Notes under the pieces: generated by a model | What the model saw: the letters and a program-made list of their open reading frames with translations, nothing else | Databases searched by the model: none | Told to the model about the DNA's origin: nothing | Translations under genes and position numbers: made by a program | Shown: in pieces, positions 36,712 through 48,712 of the stretch | Numbering within the stretch: the first letter of the stretch is position 1 | How the letters are laid out: the number at the start of each line of letters is the position of its first letter | Source: Thunnus maccoyii | Lineage: Eukaryota > Chordata > Actinopteri > Scombriformes > Scombridae | Direction of reading: 5' to 3' | DNA length: 64,000 nucleotides | Assembly: GCF_910596095.1 (NCBI RefSeq) | Contig: NC_056539.1 | Coordinates: forward strand, 26,496,501 to 26,560,500

Positions 36712-39340
36712 CTGTCAACCCGCCCAGCTCATGAGAAAACAAGCAATTAAAAAAATCTGGAGACTAACTACACTAACATATATCATCAGGAAACAGTGAA
36801 AAAAACTGCCACACACGGATTCCGTCAAACAATGTGAGAACTCGGCCATCGCGCTATCCCGGTGCCGGCTCTTATCTTGAAACTGGAGCTGGTGAGCGGC
36901 AGTAAACACAACACTTACTGACATTGAGTGATTGCAACAGCGACGTCTAATTCATCTAATACACAAACGCAATCAATCATGTTATGAAGGGGTGCGGATG
37001 GGAATGCACTTGAATCAAAGATGTTCTACAACTTAATTATGTTCATTGCTGCTAAAGTGGCTATAAATTTTGTAGAAGTTGTTTGTTCCCAACCTTTGTT
37101 CAAGGCAATACTGATAAACGTGATTGTGTTTCCTGAAGATGTAAATATGGATAAACAAGTAAATAGGTAAGTAGGATAGACAGAAGGCTCCGTGGCCACT
37201 TTACTGCTTCTTTTACTGCATTGTGATGTGCCATTATTTTGCTTAAAATGCCCATGTTAAAAAAAAAAGTCAGACAGATGTTGCCCATCAGCGACAACGC
37301 TTGGCATTCATAAGATGATCAGTACTGATATCACAGAGCACCAGCCTCACCAGCCTGTATCTTTGTGAAACGAGGCAGAAAGATTAATGATGTTTGCGTC
37401 AAATTCCCACGAGTAGACCATGTCAAAACAGAGACTTCAGATTTAACAGGCTGAGCAACATTTTTATCCACTCTTAACGCCTCCTATTTTGCTGATCATA
37501 TGCCAACTGTGAACTTTCTGTTATCTCTTCTGGACAAACTTTTGGCATTGAGCAATTCTGGACTTGTTTGCCTCCCAGTTGGCTTGACTGAATCTATTCT
37601 GCTGTGATCTCACTCCCTGACTGTGTTTTTTCGCCAGAAGAATTCCAGCTGACTGAATGATTTTTTTTTGTTGTTGTTGTTGCTTGCATCATACTTTGTA
37701 AACTCTAGACAGTTTACAGTGAAAAAATCCCAGGGGGCAGCTGTGTCTGATGCTGACACCACAATGTCTGGCAACAATCACACCATGTTCAGTCAGTTAG
37801 ATCATAAGTCTGACTCTTTGTACTGGCGACTTCACTTTTTGACCTTTCTGCATGTTTTACGTCATTTTTCCAGTGATGTCTGAGACATGGGTGTTAGCTA
37901 CATTTTCACCAAATTCCAACAATGCAAAAGGGCCAAAATGGAATTATCGTCCACATTCAGATTAACATTCATAACATATTTATCTTCACTGCCTCTAACC
38001 ATGTAACATTGTACAGCAGCTCATTAAGAAACAGTGAAGGACAAATTCAACAGGAACTGAGACCATGGAAAACAGAACAAGACAGAAGTGCAACAAAATA
38101 CTTACCTTTTGACACTTATACATACATTTGATCCATGTCATGTGAATCTAAATTTAGCCTAATGTAAAAGTCATCTGTTAATTATGAATTGCAGGGAGGG
38201 ATGGTGTGTGGGCATTTTCAAATTAAATGTGAGTTAAATTAAATTACATGAGTGCAATTAGTAGTCATTAACAATCTCTACACTATAAGCCTACATCACA
38301 GTCCTGCATTAACGAGACAAACACACGTATACAGTAGGAGTGTGTTGTACAAGTCATTAAAGTTTGACATGCTGACAAAAGCTGTTCCTTGCAGCATTAG
38401 AAGTACTGTTTTACTGCCATTTTTACTTTCTTTAGTAGAAGAGAGGTAATCCTTGTGGAAAACAACAAATAAAAAGTACAAGCATCAAACAGCTCTGTGT
38501 AAGCTCTTTGCTTTGAGTAACACTATAGTCACATATGCTCCTTATAAAAAGGCCCGATGTGGCATCCTAAACCATAACCAGTTCAATATGAATCCGCCCA
38601 ACCAATCCCTCTACAATTAAGTGATGCTCTCTAAAGTGATAACCATGTTTTTCTTTGAAGAAAGCTTATAAGAAACCATCATTAGAGACTTAACCCCAAC
38701 CCTGCATGGGAAAAAGAGGTTAGAAGCACATTTAAATGGAAAACTGAGCTGCAGCACCATAACTGTGGGCTACTCTGTGTAATTATTGCCTTTCCTGAAC
38801 TACTTAAGTGAACTTCTTCTCCAAAAAAAGTGACTAATATTACAAATAAGACTACACTCAAAACCGTACCAGTACATGAAAAACTATCAGTGTAGCTACA
38901 TGTAATTAATAAGCATTGCTGCTGACTATATCTTTACTGTAATAAGTGTCATGAAAACACAAGATCCTGTTTTTATGCCTCTTATGAGTAAAATAGGGGA
39001 ACTAAACTTTTTCTTTAAATCCAGTATCGTGACGTGATGAGAGTTTGGTAAATTGTGTAGTAGAAAACTGTAATTTAAATGAGTCAGATTAGCATGAACA
39101 TGCCATCACATGTTCGTTGCTTTACTGGAAGGCAAATGATGAAGTGGAGTGACGTTTTAGTCTGCTGATGTAAATACAAACAAAACGGGTGTACGAACTT
39201 TATAGTAGTTAAGTTTACAGTGAGAAAAATGAGCTAACGGTTCACGTCGCAGTTAACAGTTGGTCACTTTCACTAGAAAACAACAGGACGGACAACAAAA
39301 CTTTTCAGTTAACGTTAAACGCTAGTAGACGTTATGTTAG
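36712..39340. other. gpsm2 upstream intron or intergenic stretch, no gene seen
   Basis: AT-rich sequence with short T runs and a (TTG)n stretch near 37670-37682. I see no exon with family similarity on either strand. The short open frames here lack splice signals and composition typical of coding DNA. Confidence 0.5.
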
Positions 39341-39346
39341 CCTACC

Positions 39347-39630
39347 TCAAACTGAAGTGCGAAAAAACACCACAAACATGGCTTCAGCTTCGGAAAATGT
39401 GTTCACCCACTCGGACTCTTCAAAACTAGTGTTTTTATCCAGATGTTTACAGTACTACTCACGCGTACATCTGTTAGGAAGATGACTCCGTTGGCTCGCG
39501 GGCAGCAGAAGTTAGAGAAGCCACTCCTCGCGCCTGCAAATCTGACTCCAATTAGGATTCCACGGGTGCTGCGTTTATGTGCCGTCGGAAATGTTGACAC
39601 TACTGCTGAAGCTCACATGATCGACTAGTC
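39347..39630 (-). promoter_or_regulatory. gpsm2: candidate gpsm2 promoter and non-coding first exon
   Basis: This is a GC- and CpG-richer island (for example CGCGGGCAG, CTCGCGCCTG, GCCGTCGG) within AT-rich DNA. On the minus strand it ends in a good donor (CAGTTTGAG then gtaggc) at 39347. It is the only promoter-like block upstream of gpsm2. The plus-strand open frame at 39443-39628 has no similarity I recognise and is not called. Confidence 0.4.
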
Positions 39631-40023
39631 AACGCGGATAAATAGGCTTTGGGGCGGAGACTTTTTTTCAAACGGGGTCACTGATGAACAAAAGCTACGT
39701 TTTATACAGAATCATTCGCCACTTCTGCAAAATAGGCTAAATTATTCCAGTAGCAATATGTCTTGACGTGACAATTACATTTGTAGAACTCTCCCGCCCC
39801 CTACAGCATAAGGTAAGTCTGTGCTGCTTCTCTAAAATGCAATAGCCCCTAACAGTAATTAACTGCTTGTACATATTCTGTTCTGTTTTTAAAAAAAAAT
39901 CCAAACAAAAACAAGGCTTTGAAATATGTTTCCATAGGTCTATGTGTTTATAAATTCTGAACTTGAAAGTGGAAATTACGCGAAACACTTGAAAGCAGCA
40001 AGAGGTGTATTAAACACTCTTAG

Positions 40024-40561
40024 CAGTACTGTGCAAAAGTTTTAGGCACTAAAAGTAAAATGAGCATGCTTTCAAAAACAATGACATGAATAGTTTTTAT
40101 TTATCAATTAACTTCATGCAAAGTTCAGTAAACAGATAAAACCTTAATAAAATCAGTAGTTGGTGTGAGCAGCTTTGCTTTTAAAACAGCAGCAGTTCTC
40201 CTCGGTACATTTAACACAGTTTTTCATGGTAACTTGCAGGTAGGTTGCTGTAATCATGTTGGTGAAAGATGTTCTTCTGTGGATTTATTATTTAGGCCGT
40301 CTCAGGTGCTTCTTCGTGTAATCCCAGATTGACTCCATGATGCTGAGATCAGGGCTCTGTGGGGGCCATACCATACCATCTGTTGCAGGACTCATCTTTC
40401 TTCTTGTTGCTGAAAATAGTTCTTTATGACTCTAGCTGTATGCTTGGGGTCATTGTCATGTCATGAATAAATTTGAGACCGATCAGACACCTCCCTGATG
40501 GTACTGCATAATGGATAAAAATCTAAACATCTAAAGTGCCTAAAGCTTTTGCGCAGCACTG
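40024..40561 (-). mobile_element. decayed Tc1/mariner transposon
   Basis: The ends form imperfect inverted repeats: CAGTACTGTGCAAAAGTTTT at the left, and the reverse complement of the right end CAGTGCTGCGCAAAAGCTTT, both continuing into AGGCACT. TA lies at the borders. Inside, the minus strand encodes relics of a Tc1 transposase: HDNDPKHTARVIKNYF, and in another frame QSPDLSIMESIWDYTKKHLR, which is the DDE-domain region. At about 540 bp, with frame breaks and no N-terminal DNA-binding part, it cannot move by itself. Confidence 0.85.
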
Positions 40562-40784
40562 TATATTTAAAATATTTTATGATTTTATGTCAAAATGCAG
40601 TTTGTTTGTTTTCTATAATATGCCTTTTTATGCTATCAATGCATCCCAGTGTAGCACAATTCAAGATGCCACATCTCACAACTGTCATAGATAAATGTTG
40701 TATTTACCAAGACCTACCAGCCATATATACTCCCTTAACAAAAACAAAACATTTTGTCTTGCATGTGTTATATGTCAGTTCATG

Positions 40785-40799
40785 TATATATATATATAT
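40785..40799. repeat. (TA)n microsatellite
   Basis: About seven TA units, followed by TAGATAGATA. It lies just downstream of the Tc1 relic. Confidence 0.8.
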
Positions 40800-42435
40800 G
40801 TAGATAGATACATATACTATATGTATCAATAAAAAGTTGATCACAAAAAACCCCAAAACATTTTGTCTCTAGTACAATCTAAAAATCCCCAATGGTGGGT
40901 CCATGTTGTCTGCTAGATCTGTCAGCTGTGAGAGGGTGAAAACATCGACAAGCTTATGCTAAAACATGTTTTTGCTGTTATTCAGCCGTTCAAAATCTAC
41001 AAGCTACTGTTGTCTTATCGGGCCAAAGCTAAACTCAGTGTATCACACAGTCAGCACACAGTAACTCTGGGAGTGGGATCATTGCCTGGGATAAATTGTA
41101 CAAAAAGAATTTGCTGTCAGTTCAACAGGAGAGGAGGGATCAGATGGTCACTTTGCCGTAAAAAATTAACCTCTCCTGTGGCACTGATGATTTCCTTTTA
41201 TGCAGTAAACTGAGACGGAAACTAGGGAAAAGAGATAAAAGAGGGAGTAACTTTCAGTCCCCTTCAATTAACACCAGTTAAACCTCAATTTTCTTCTTAT
41301 CTTCAAAGGTGTCTAGAATGAAAGATTGCCATCCAGTAGTCTAGAAAGACTACAATTTTACTGCTACAAATAGAAATGTATTAGTGTTATTAGTTTTTTA
41401 CTTGTACTTACTGGACACAGTGCATAAGGTCATAATTTGTCTTATGTTCTTCCAACAGGCTTCATCAGTCCCAGGCATTTTCTGTGGGTTGTTCACACCT
41501 TGATTTCACATGTAAATCACCAACTAGGGTTACAAGACCATCATATGAGTTTGACTGGTATGTGAATGGATGTCAAGGCAGCATGATAAGTTGTTCTGGT
41601 GAGCAGTGTTACAGCCTCTCTGTTTTGAGACAGTTATTCCAGCCTTTTTCACTCATCTTTCAAACCGTCTGTCCCCTCTGTCCGAAATGTGTACACTGCC
41701 GTCCTCAAAGGAGTTTCCACTGTCCTTTAAATGAAGACAGACTGCTGCATCTTGACCTTTGGGGTTGACTCAATCTTGGCCGTGTTTCATCTGCTGACAT
41801 ATCGGTCTGTGTATTCTTCATTGCTTTGTTCTGTTTATGTGTGGATGAGTGTTTTTTTGTTGTTGTTGTTGTTTTTCAGCAAGTTTCTGGCTTACTGTGT
41901 TGCTGGGTTTGAAACATACAGGAATGTTGTGTGAACTGACGATCCTGAAAGACACTCCGGCCATGTAAGGGATGACTTATTGCATCTCCATTGCTTCTCT
42001 CCTCTGTGTTGGTCTGCTCTTTCTAACAGTTCTAGTTGCTGTATTAACAAATCCCTCTTAAGGCAGCTCTAAGTTTTTAAAGCTTCATTGAGATGTTTGC
42101 ACTTCTTGTCTTTCACCTCTGTGTGCTATTTGGCACAGTCTCAGCCCTCACTGGGAGTGAAGTAAAGCTGTTTCTAGCCCAGGCATCATGTTTTCCTTTT
42201 CTACAAGGGACAGTGGTGTGTCTAACAATCCTTTAATAAAGGTTTTTGACTTTTATGACTGAACTGTCACAAGTAGCAACACAATTATACTATGCAAGTG
42301 AAGACAATATTGTATGTCAGAATGTCCTGCCTTTTAAATAATTCGGTCCTCATAAACATTAATTTTGGGGTTTCTTTGCCACACTTTGTGTTCACTCAAC
42401 TTAGTTTTTGTGTTCCCTTGAAACATTGTAGGCCA

Positions 42436-44105
42436 CACTGTAACAAATTGCTGTAAAAATACAGCCAAATTCCAACAGTAAGGTACTATTTTTTCTACAT
42501 ATGGTAAAATACTGTAAATTCTGATGCTCTTTGGAGCCAAAACCAAGAATGGATATTAACAGTAGGCTACTGTAAGATTTGACAGCAAAATACAGTATTT
42601 TCATTTTCGCTGCTGCAGTAATGGAGGGACAGAAGCCACATGCAACCATCGATAATCACCGTTCATCCTCCTTTTGTGAAATCAAACCAAAAGGTTAATA
42701 ACATCTTACTGAGAAAATAGAAGAACAGTGACTACATTTAATTTTTTCTAACATTAAACTGGTATAATCCTAGCAAGCACCTGACAGGCACAAGAGAGCA
42801 TTTTCAGGTAGTGTTCTTCAGTTGGAAGTTTGAATTACTAGTATTAAAACATTATGTTCACTACTGTTTGCAAGTCTAGTTTAAAGATTATTTTAGGATG
42901 GCTGTTTTCTCTTGAACTACACAGTGAATAATAACATTAGTCCAGCCTTGTGTATACCCTTGCCTTGTTTATCCCACTTGCATTTCATAATTAATGATAG
43001 CCCACTGTCTAAAGCACAAATTCAAATATGTAGCCAAGTTGATTAAGATATGTTTGCTGCTGAGCCCCAAAAGATGGAGTTTTTATATTGGTTATTTTAG
43101 CTCAACCCAAGTGTGTTTCTAAGCTGTAGCTACGTTACTGCAAATATACTGTTTGTTGCCAAGCTGTACTAAAACCTGGGACATAATAGGTAAGTTGTTA
43201 CATGTTGTTTTGTAGTAATGCCTAAGAAGACAAGCTCACAGAGAATCCTCATCACCTCATAAAAGTAAGTTAGGTGTCGTTGTTTAAAATGTTTATCTCT
43301 CCCATTTAATTGTTTCATTTCTCTTTCTCTCACTCTGTGCTCAATTTTTATTCTTGTTTCTTTCTCACTCAGTGAGCTGTGAGCCTGGAAGCCAACCTTC
43401 TGCCAATTATAATAGAGGACATTTGAAAGCATTACAAATTGTGTAACCTGCAATCTGTTTGTTTGCGCTTTTATAGTTTTAAACAGTAGTTTGTAAAGCA
43501 GTTTCTGTTTAGACTCATGACTAAGTTTTACTGGCAGCTCAGGATATTATAATTAACAGATTTACACTGATCCCCTTTGAAAGGGCATGAACCATAAGAA
43601 TTATTCTTTCAAACATACTTGAATATACCTGGCATATTTGACAGCTTTTGAATAAATGTTCAGTTCCATAAAACAGTCACTTATCTCATCCTTGTTGTAA
43701 TATATTTTAAAGGTTATGCATTTTAAATGTAAAACTGAGCTGATCTCATTACTGGACCATTAAGATTGAAGACACATTGTTATTTACAGTGTATTTCTGC
43801 AATTTATAGTTGTTTTATTAATATGAATAAGAAAAAAACTTTTGAGTTGTTGTAACATTTACAGTAAGAAATTGTTCATAAAGATTACAATAGTAACACT
43901 GTAAAAATACAATATGTTACTGCAGGCCTAGCTACAGTATCAAACTGTAAACCTCACATTCAACAGCAGAATACTGTAATAAATTTTACAGCACTTTACT
44001 GTTAAAGTAAATTACAGTAGTGACACTGTAAAAAAAATGGTAAAATGCTGGCAACTATAGCTGCCAACAGTTTACTGTAATTTTACAGGGAAATTTGTTA
44101 CAGTG
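42436..44105. mobile_element. region bounded by CACTGTAACAAAT termini, with a foldback element inside
   Basis: The left border reads CACTGTAACAAATTGCTGTA. The right border is the reverse complement of CACTGTAACAAATTTCCCTG. Many internal copies of CTGTAAAA and TTTACAG lie near both ends (42440-42600, 43895-44105). This looks like a non-autonomous DNA transposon of about 1.67 kb or several short elements inserted in each other. I could not find clear target-site duplications. There is no transposase reading frame. Confidence 0.5.
44026..44105. repeat. 80-bp foldback (MITE-like) unit
   Basis: Starts CACTGTAAAAAAAATGGTAA and ends with the complementary TTTACAGGGAAATTTGTTACAGTG-type border. The centre is a palindrome around GGCAACTATAGCTGCC. 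The whole unit could form one imperfect hairpin. Confidence 0.6.
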
Positions 44106-44153
44106 CAAGTTAGTAGAAAGATTCAATTGACACTTAATTATAAGTGTTATTGC

Positions 44154-44159
44154 TTTATT
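44154..44159 (-). promoter_or_regulatory. fetub: fetuin gene poly(A) signal
   Basis: The minus strand reads AATAAA about 315 bases after the stop codon, giving a short 3' UTR. The foldback element border lies about 50 bases further downstream. Confidence 0.55.
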
Positions 44160-44472
44160 CCACCAAAATAGGTATTGTGAGTAATGTCAGATTTTTGGCT
44201 TAAGGTCATATTCAAGTATGTGACATTCCAAACAAGATTTACTCAAACTGTCCAAGCATTTGAAGCCATTCTCAATACTATCCAGGTTTAAGCACCAGCT
44301 GTTCTGGGAACACTATTATAGTAGTAGCAGTGAGGTAATTTGTAGGAGGAAATAGCATTCCTCTCATTAGCACAAATTGTTAAAGGTGAACACTTAAGTG
44401 CCATTGCGAGGGAGCGGACCAGTTAATCCATCGAATCTCATCAGATACACCAAACAAGAACAAACTAGCCCC

Positions 44473-47400
44473 TTAAACTGTGGTGTATCGAGCAGGACCA
44501 GGACAGGAGCGGAAAGGAGATGTCCCACTGGGAAAATCAGCAAGGAATATGGGGTTGTGAGAGGATGAGGTCTCCATCAACGCCTGCCGTTTCTTGCGGT
44601 CACGCTTCTGGTAGCGGAAGTTAAAGGGCGGACGTAGTGCCACAAGGCCAACAACCTCTTCAGAGGATGAGACAAATGGCCCAGCACCTGGTGGTCGCTG
44701 TTGAATGCCTATTATACCTTCATCAGACTCACTGGAAGATGAGAAGAGGGGGTTAGAGGGCTTAGCACAACCTGGGGGGTCAAAGGGTGCAGGGGGAATG
44801 TGTGTTGGGTCAAGTGGTGCAGCAGAGGACGGTGAGGGCTCAGAGGTAGCAGGCTGCTGATCATTTCCTGGGTCAACGATCAGAGGCGGTACGGTCGGGA
44901 TGGCGGGATCTAAGGGGAGGTCTTGACCCTGCGGTTGCACTGGTCTGAAGATGTCCACATTCTGAAGAGTGACAGACGAGATCACACAAAACTAATGTTT
45001 TACCCTCACTCTCAATTGTGGACAAAAGAGTTTCAGTCATGCAATATTACATTACACACCACAGCTCGAGAGAGGAGTGAGAAGACAACATAATTATAGT
45101 ACCGCATGTGGTATAGTACAGTACCATACAATTTTAAATCTCACACATACGTTTAAACACACACAAGCACAACACACATTTGAAGACACAAGAATGATGT
45201 GTAAAATATGACAGAATAATTATATGGCCAGTGACATTCATTCAGAAAGTTAAATTATCTTTTTTAATGGTTGCTTCAGTAAAAATCTGAAACAAATCAA
45301 AGCATAAAACATTAATCAAATGTCGTTCGGGCAGCGGGTTATTACATTCCTAACTGCAGTGCTACAGTTTGAAGTGATTGGCACTTAACATTACATTTTA
45401 CTGAAGTTTTTCCTCTTTACTCACCTACTGACATCTTTCAGTGCACTTGAACCTTCTTTTTTGGGGGTGTTCATAGTTTTTTTTTTCTGCTTTAATTGTT
45501 AAACCTCTTTGCAACACTTTTCCTGTTCTGTACTGAGTGCACTAAATTTACTCTTCTGTCATAGTTTACAGATTATGAAAGACAATGCTATTTTATTTGG
45601 TAAATTCAACAAGAGCCAAATTTAGTTGAAAGTGTCTGTCTATATAATTAAATCCCTGCATCTTTTAAGAGGAACAAGAAAACAGTGAAGTCTGCAGATA
45701 TTGTATAAATCATTATGAATTGAATGTAGTAATATGCTCTGAATTTTTTGTTGTTTGATTTTTTATGCCTTTCATTTTCAGTCTTGACATTTTAATAATA
45801 CGTATTTGTTGTAATTTGCTTTTCTGGATTTCAGAAATTATGACAATCCTTTGGTTGAACTCGCTCTGAGATAAACTGGGAAACATTTTAATTACTCCCT
45901 GTACCTGTACTTTGAACATCTCACAGGACACCTGAACGTCAGGATTGATGTTTATGTTTCCATGCACAGATCCTGCACAGAAACCTGCAGTCTGAGGAGA
46001 GAATATGATATATTGTGTTAATTCTTTTTGGGCTACTGGGTCATTGCAAGGACAGAGATGGAACAGGATAGAGCAGGGAGGGTAAAAAAAAAAGCATATA
46101 AACAAAAGCGGGAGAGGAAATGACAGGCTTCTTTTTAAAAGATAATCAATTACTGCAGCCTTTTAGCGGAGTTAGTTGTAAAACTAGAAATTAATCTGTC
46201 ATGTCATCAAGTAACACTTACAGGAACTGATGCAGTGATATTAAATGAGATGCTGGTTGATCGATGTATATTTAAGGTTTTGGAACAACATTAATTAGCG
46301 TCATAAATGTTCCATTGAAGTGTCAGATTGTCAGCATAGTAATCAATGTTTGTTATTAATGGAACTGTTTCAGACAATGTGGTTTGATAACTTCCCTTTT
46401 TTGTTAATAGAAGAGACGTTTTCATGTATCAAAGTCAAGATTAAAGTGATATGCAAATGTGAATTTTATGTCTAATATAGTATGTTTAATGTCTTGAGGT
46501 AATGTCAAATTTTGAATATAATTCCCTGGACTCTATGTGTTGAATACCTCTGTGTCGGAAGTCAGTGTCTGTGGCTGGCACATGCCTCTTGCTGTCACTC
46601 CCTCTGGACACTCTTGGACTGTGTACTCCACAAAGGTGCCTTTCACTGGCACAGTCTGAAATATAAAAAAAATATAGTAAGAAAAGGGCAAATTACACAT
46701 ATAAACACACAAACACAGAGATACATGCAGATTCAGAAAGCTGGTATGGTGTTGAGCTGTAATGTAATAGTTATTATCCTGCTTTTAGAACCCAAAATAG
46801 TTACCTTAGGTGGACTATTGTACACAAAGAGGAGCAATATGCTGAGCTTTGGTCCCCAAGCAAACTGTTCAATTTCTCATTTCCTCCCAAAACAAAAGCC
46901 TGGCCTGACAGTAAGGTCCAAAGTGCTTCCAGTAATACTTTTCAACCTTGCTAGACTCTTGTATCATTATGGTTATTGTGTAGTAGTAATAGTACTCATC
47001 TGGTTCACAGAAGCCCAAAGGTGCACCGTGCTGTCTGCTCATGTACACCCTGAGATTTTTCTAAGTGTAATTTCCTGATAACCATTACATTCAGCACATT
47101 GTTGTGTAATGAAATCAACCCCAGAGCGTTGTTGCTCTCATCAAAGTTAATAACTCTATATCTAGTCATACTTGTGCTGCAGCTCTGGTGATCTTCTTCA
47201 ACCCAAGACCTGCGGCCAGTTTGGACTGTCTCTTATAGGTTGCCAGAGTGATCTGAGCAGCAGCTATGGCCTCTTGGCTGTCTACAGACAGCAAGAAGGG
47301 GCAGGTTGGACAGATCTTCTCGAGCTTCTCTGGGGGATCTGCAGGGACCAGAGGGTGATAATGTAGACATTTGTATTGAAATCACAACTAATTAAATATT

Positions 47401-48679
47401 ACTTAATGTAAAGTATTGGCCTTAAACTTACAGTAAAAGCAGAATTATGTTTTGGAATCTCTGTTGTTATTGATTTGATAAAGCCTCAAAAAACCCTACA
47501 CTCAAAGCTGTGTTTCAGTTTAATTTGATTTGTCATTTTGACTCGACATAATGTCATAATTACATTAATGAAGGCTCAGTTCCATTTAAGTGTGCCAGTA
47601 AGCCGTGATTAATGTTATTAGATACATCTGTGTGTGATGAATAAAAATTGCCACAAAAATCTTTTAGATCTTTTAGAAAATCTTTTAGATTTTTCTTTTT
47701 CAATTACTTGTTGATGGGTCTTGCATGCTGAATGATGTTATTACCACAAATATTTGTGGTTGAATCTTTTTGACTAGATATTTTCTTCCTCTGATGTTTT
47801 TCCCCTTTGGTGAGGAATTGAAATCAGCACCCTTTCACTTGCAATATCAGTGAGATGCTACATAAATTCACAATTCATAAGAAACAGAACCATTTTTGGA
47901 AATATGTTGTAAATATTTTATCCCTGCATGCACTTTGATATATCACTAAATCTTAGAGTTTATTTATTAGGTACAAGTAGACATGGCAGTTGGAGTTCAC
48001 ATAATAAACTATGTATTGACCTTGCACTATTTGTGGCCATGATCATCCACTATCTATCCACTGCAGATCCACTGTTTTGACAACTTGCTCACAGTGGTAG
48101 TTTGAGCTTTCCAATTATTTGATGGCTGATGAGGTTTGTCTCACCCATTTATAGATTTTCTTACTCTGTACATTGCAATTCATGTTACGTGTGTATCTTT
48201 GTTGGCAAAGTGTGAATGTAATTAATAGAAATTTTAAAAAAAGAAACAAATCCATACAGTATGTCACACACCACAATGTGGTACAACCCATATTGTTCAG
48301 TGTCACATCACTCTATGATATAATATTGCTCAGTTTTACTTGATTTAATCACACAAAACTTCTTGAGCTCACACTGTACCATCAGAACTACCACTCTGTG
48401 CTTCATCACAAAACTAATATATGACTGAATATCAGTGTAAAACTCCTAATAATAACTGTTTACTGTTACCTGGTACTAGCGTGCAGTCGTAGCTGTACAA
48501 GTAGGTGTAGCCCTTTGGTGTGTGAAGAATGGTGGTGTTGCAGTTGCCAGAGATTTGCTAAAAACAATAAAACAGAATAGATCTTTGGTTGTCAGGATTT
48601 TGCAGCATGTGACATAACTAAAACTTTATGTCCATATAAAAGTATTGATGAGGCTGCATTATTGTGAGTACTCTATTAT

Positions 48680-48712
<33 letters not shown>

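Noticed and set aside
39443-39628. Plus-strand frame starting MFTVLLTRTSV
   Set aside because: It lies in the CpG-rich block more likely to be the gpsm2 first exon and promoter. There is no downstream exon in the plus direction.
46512-47078. 188-codon plus-strand open frame
   Set aside because: It overlaps fetuin exon 5 (46548-46655) on the opposite strand and has no family similarity or splice logic. It is a shadow frame.
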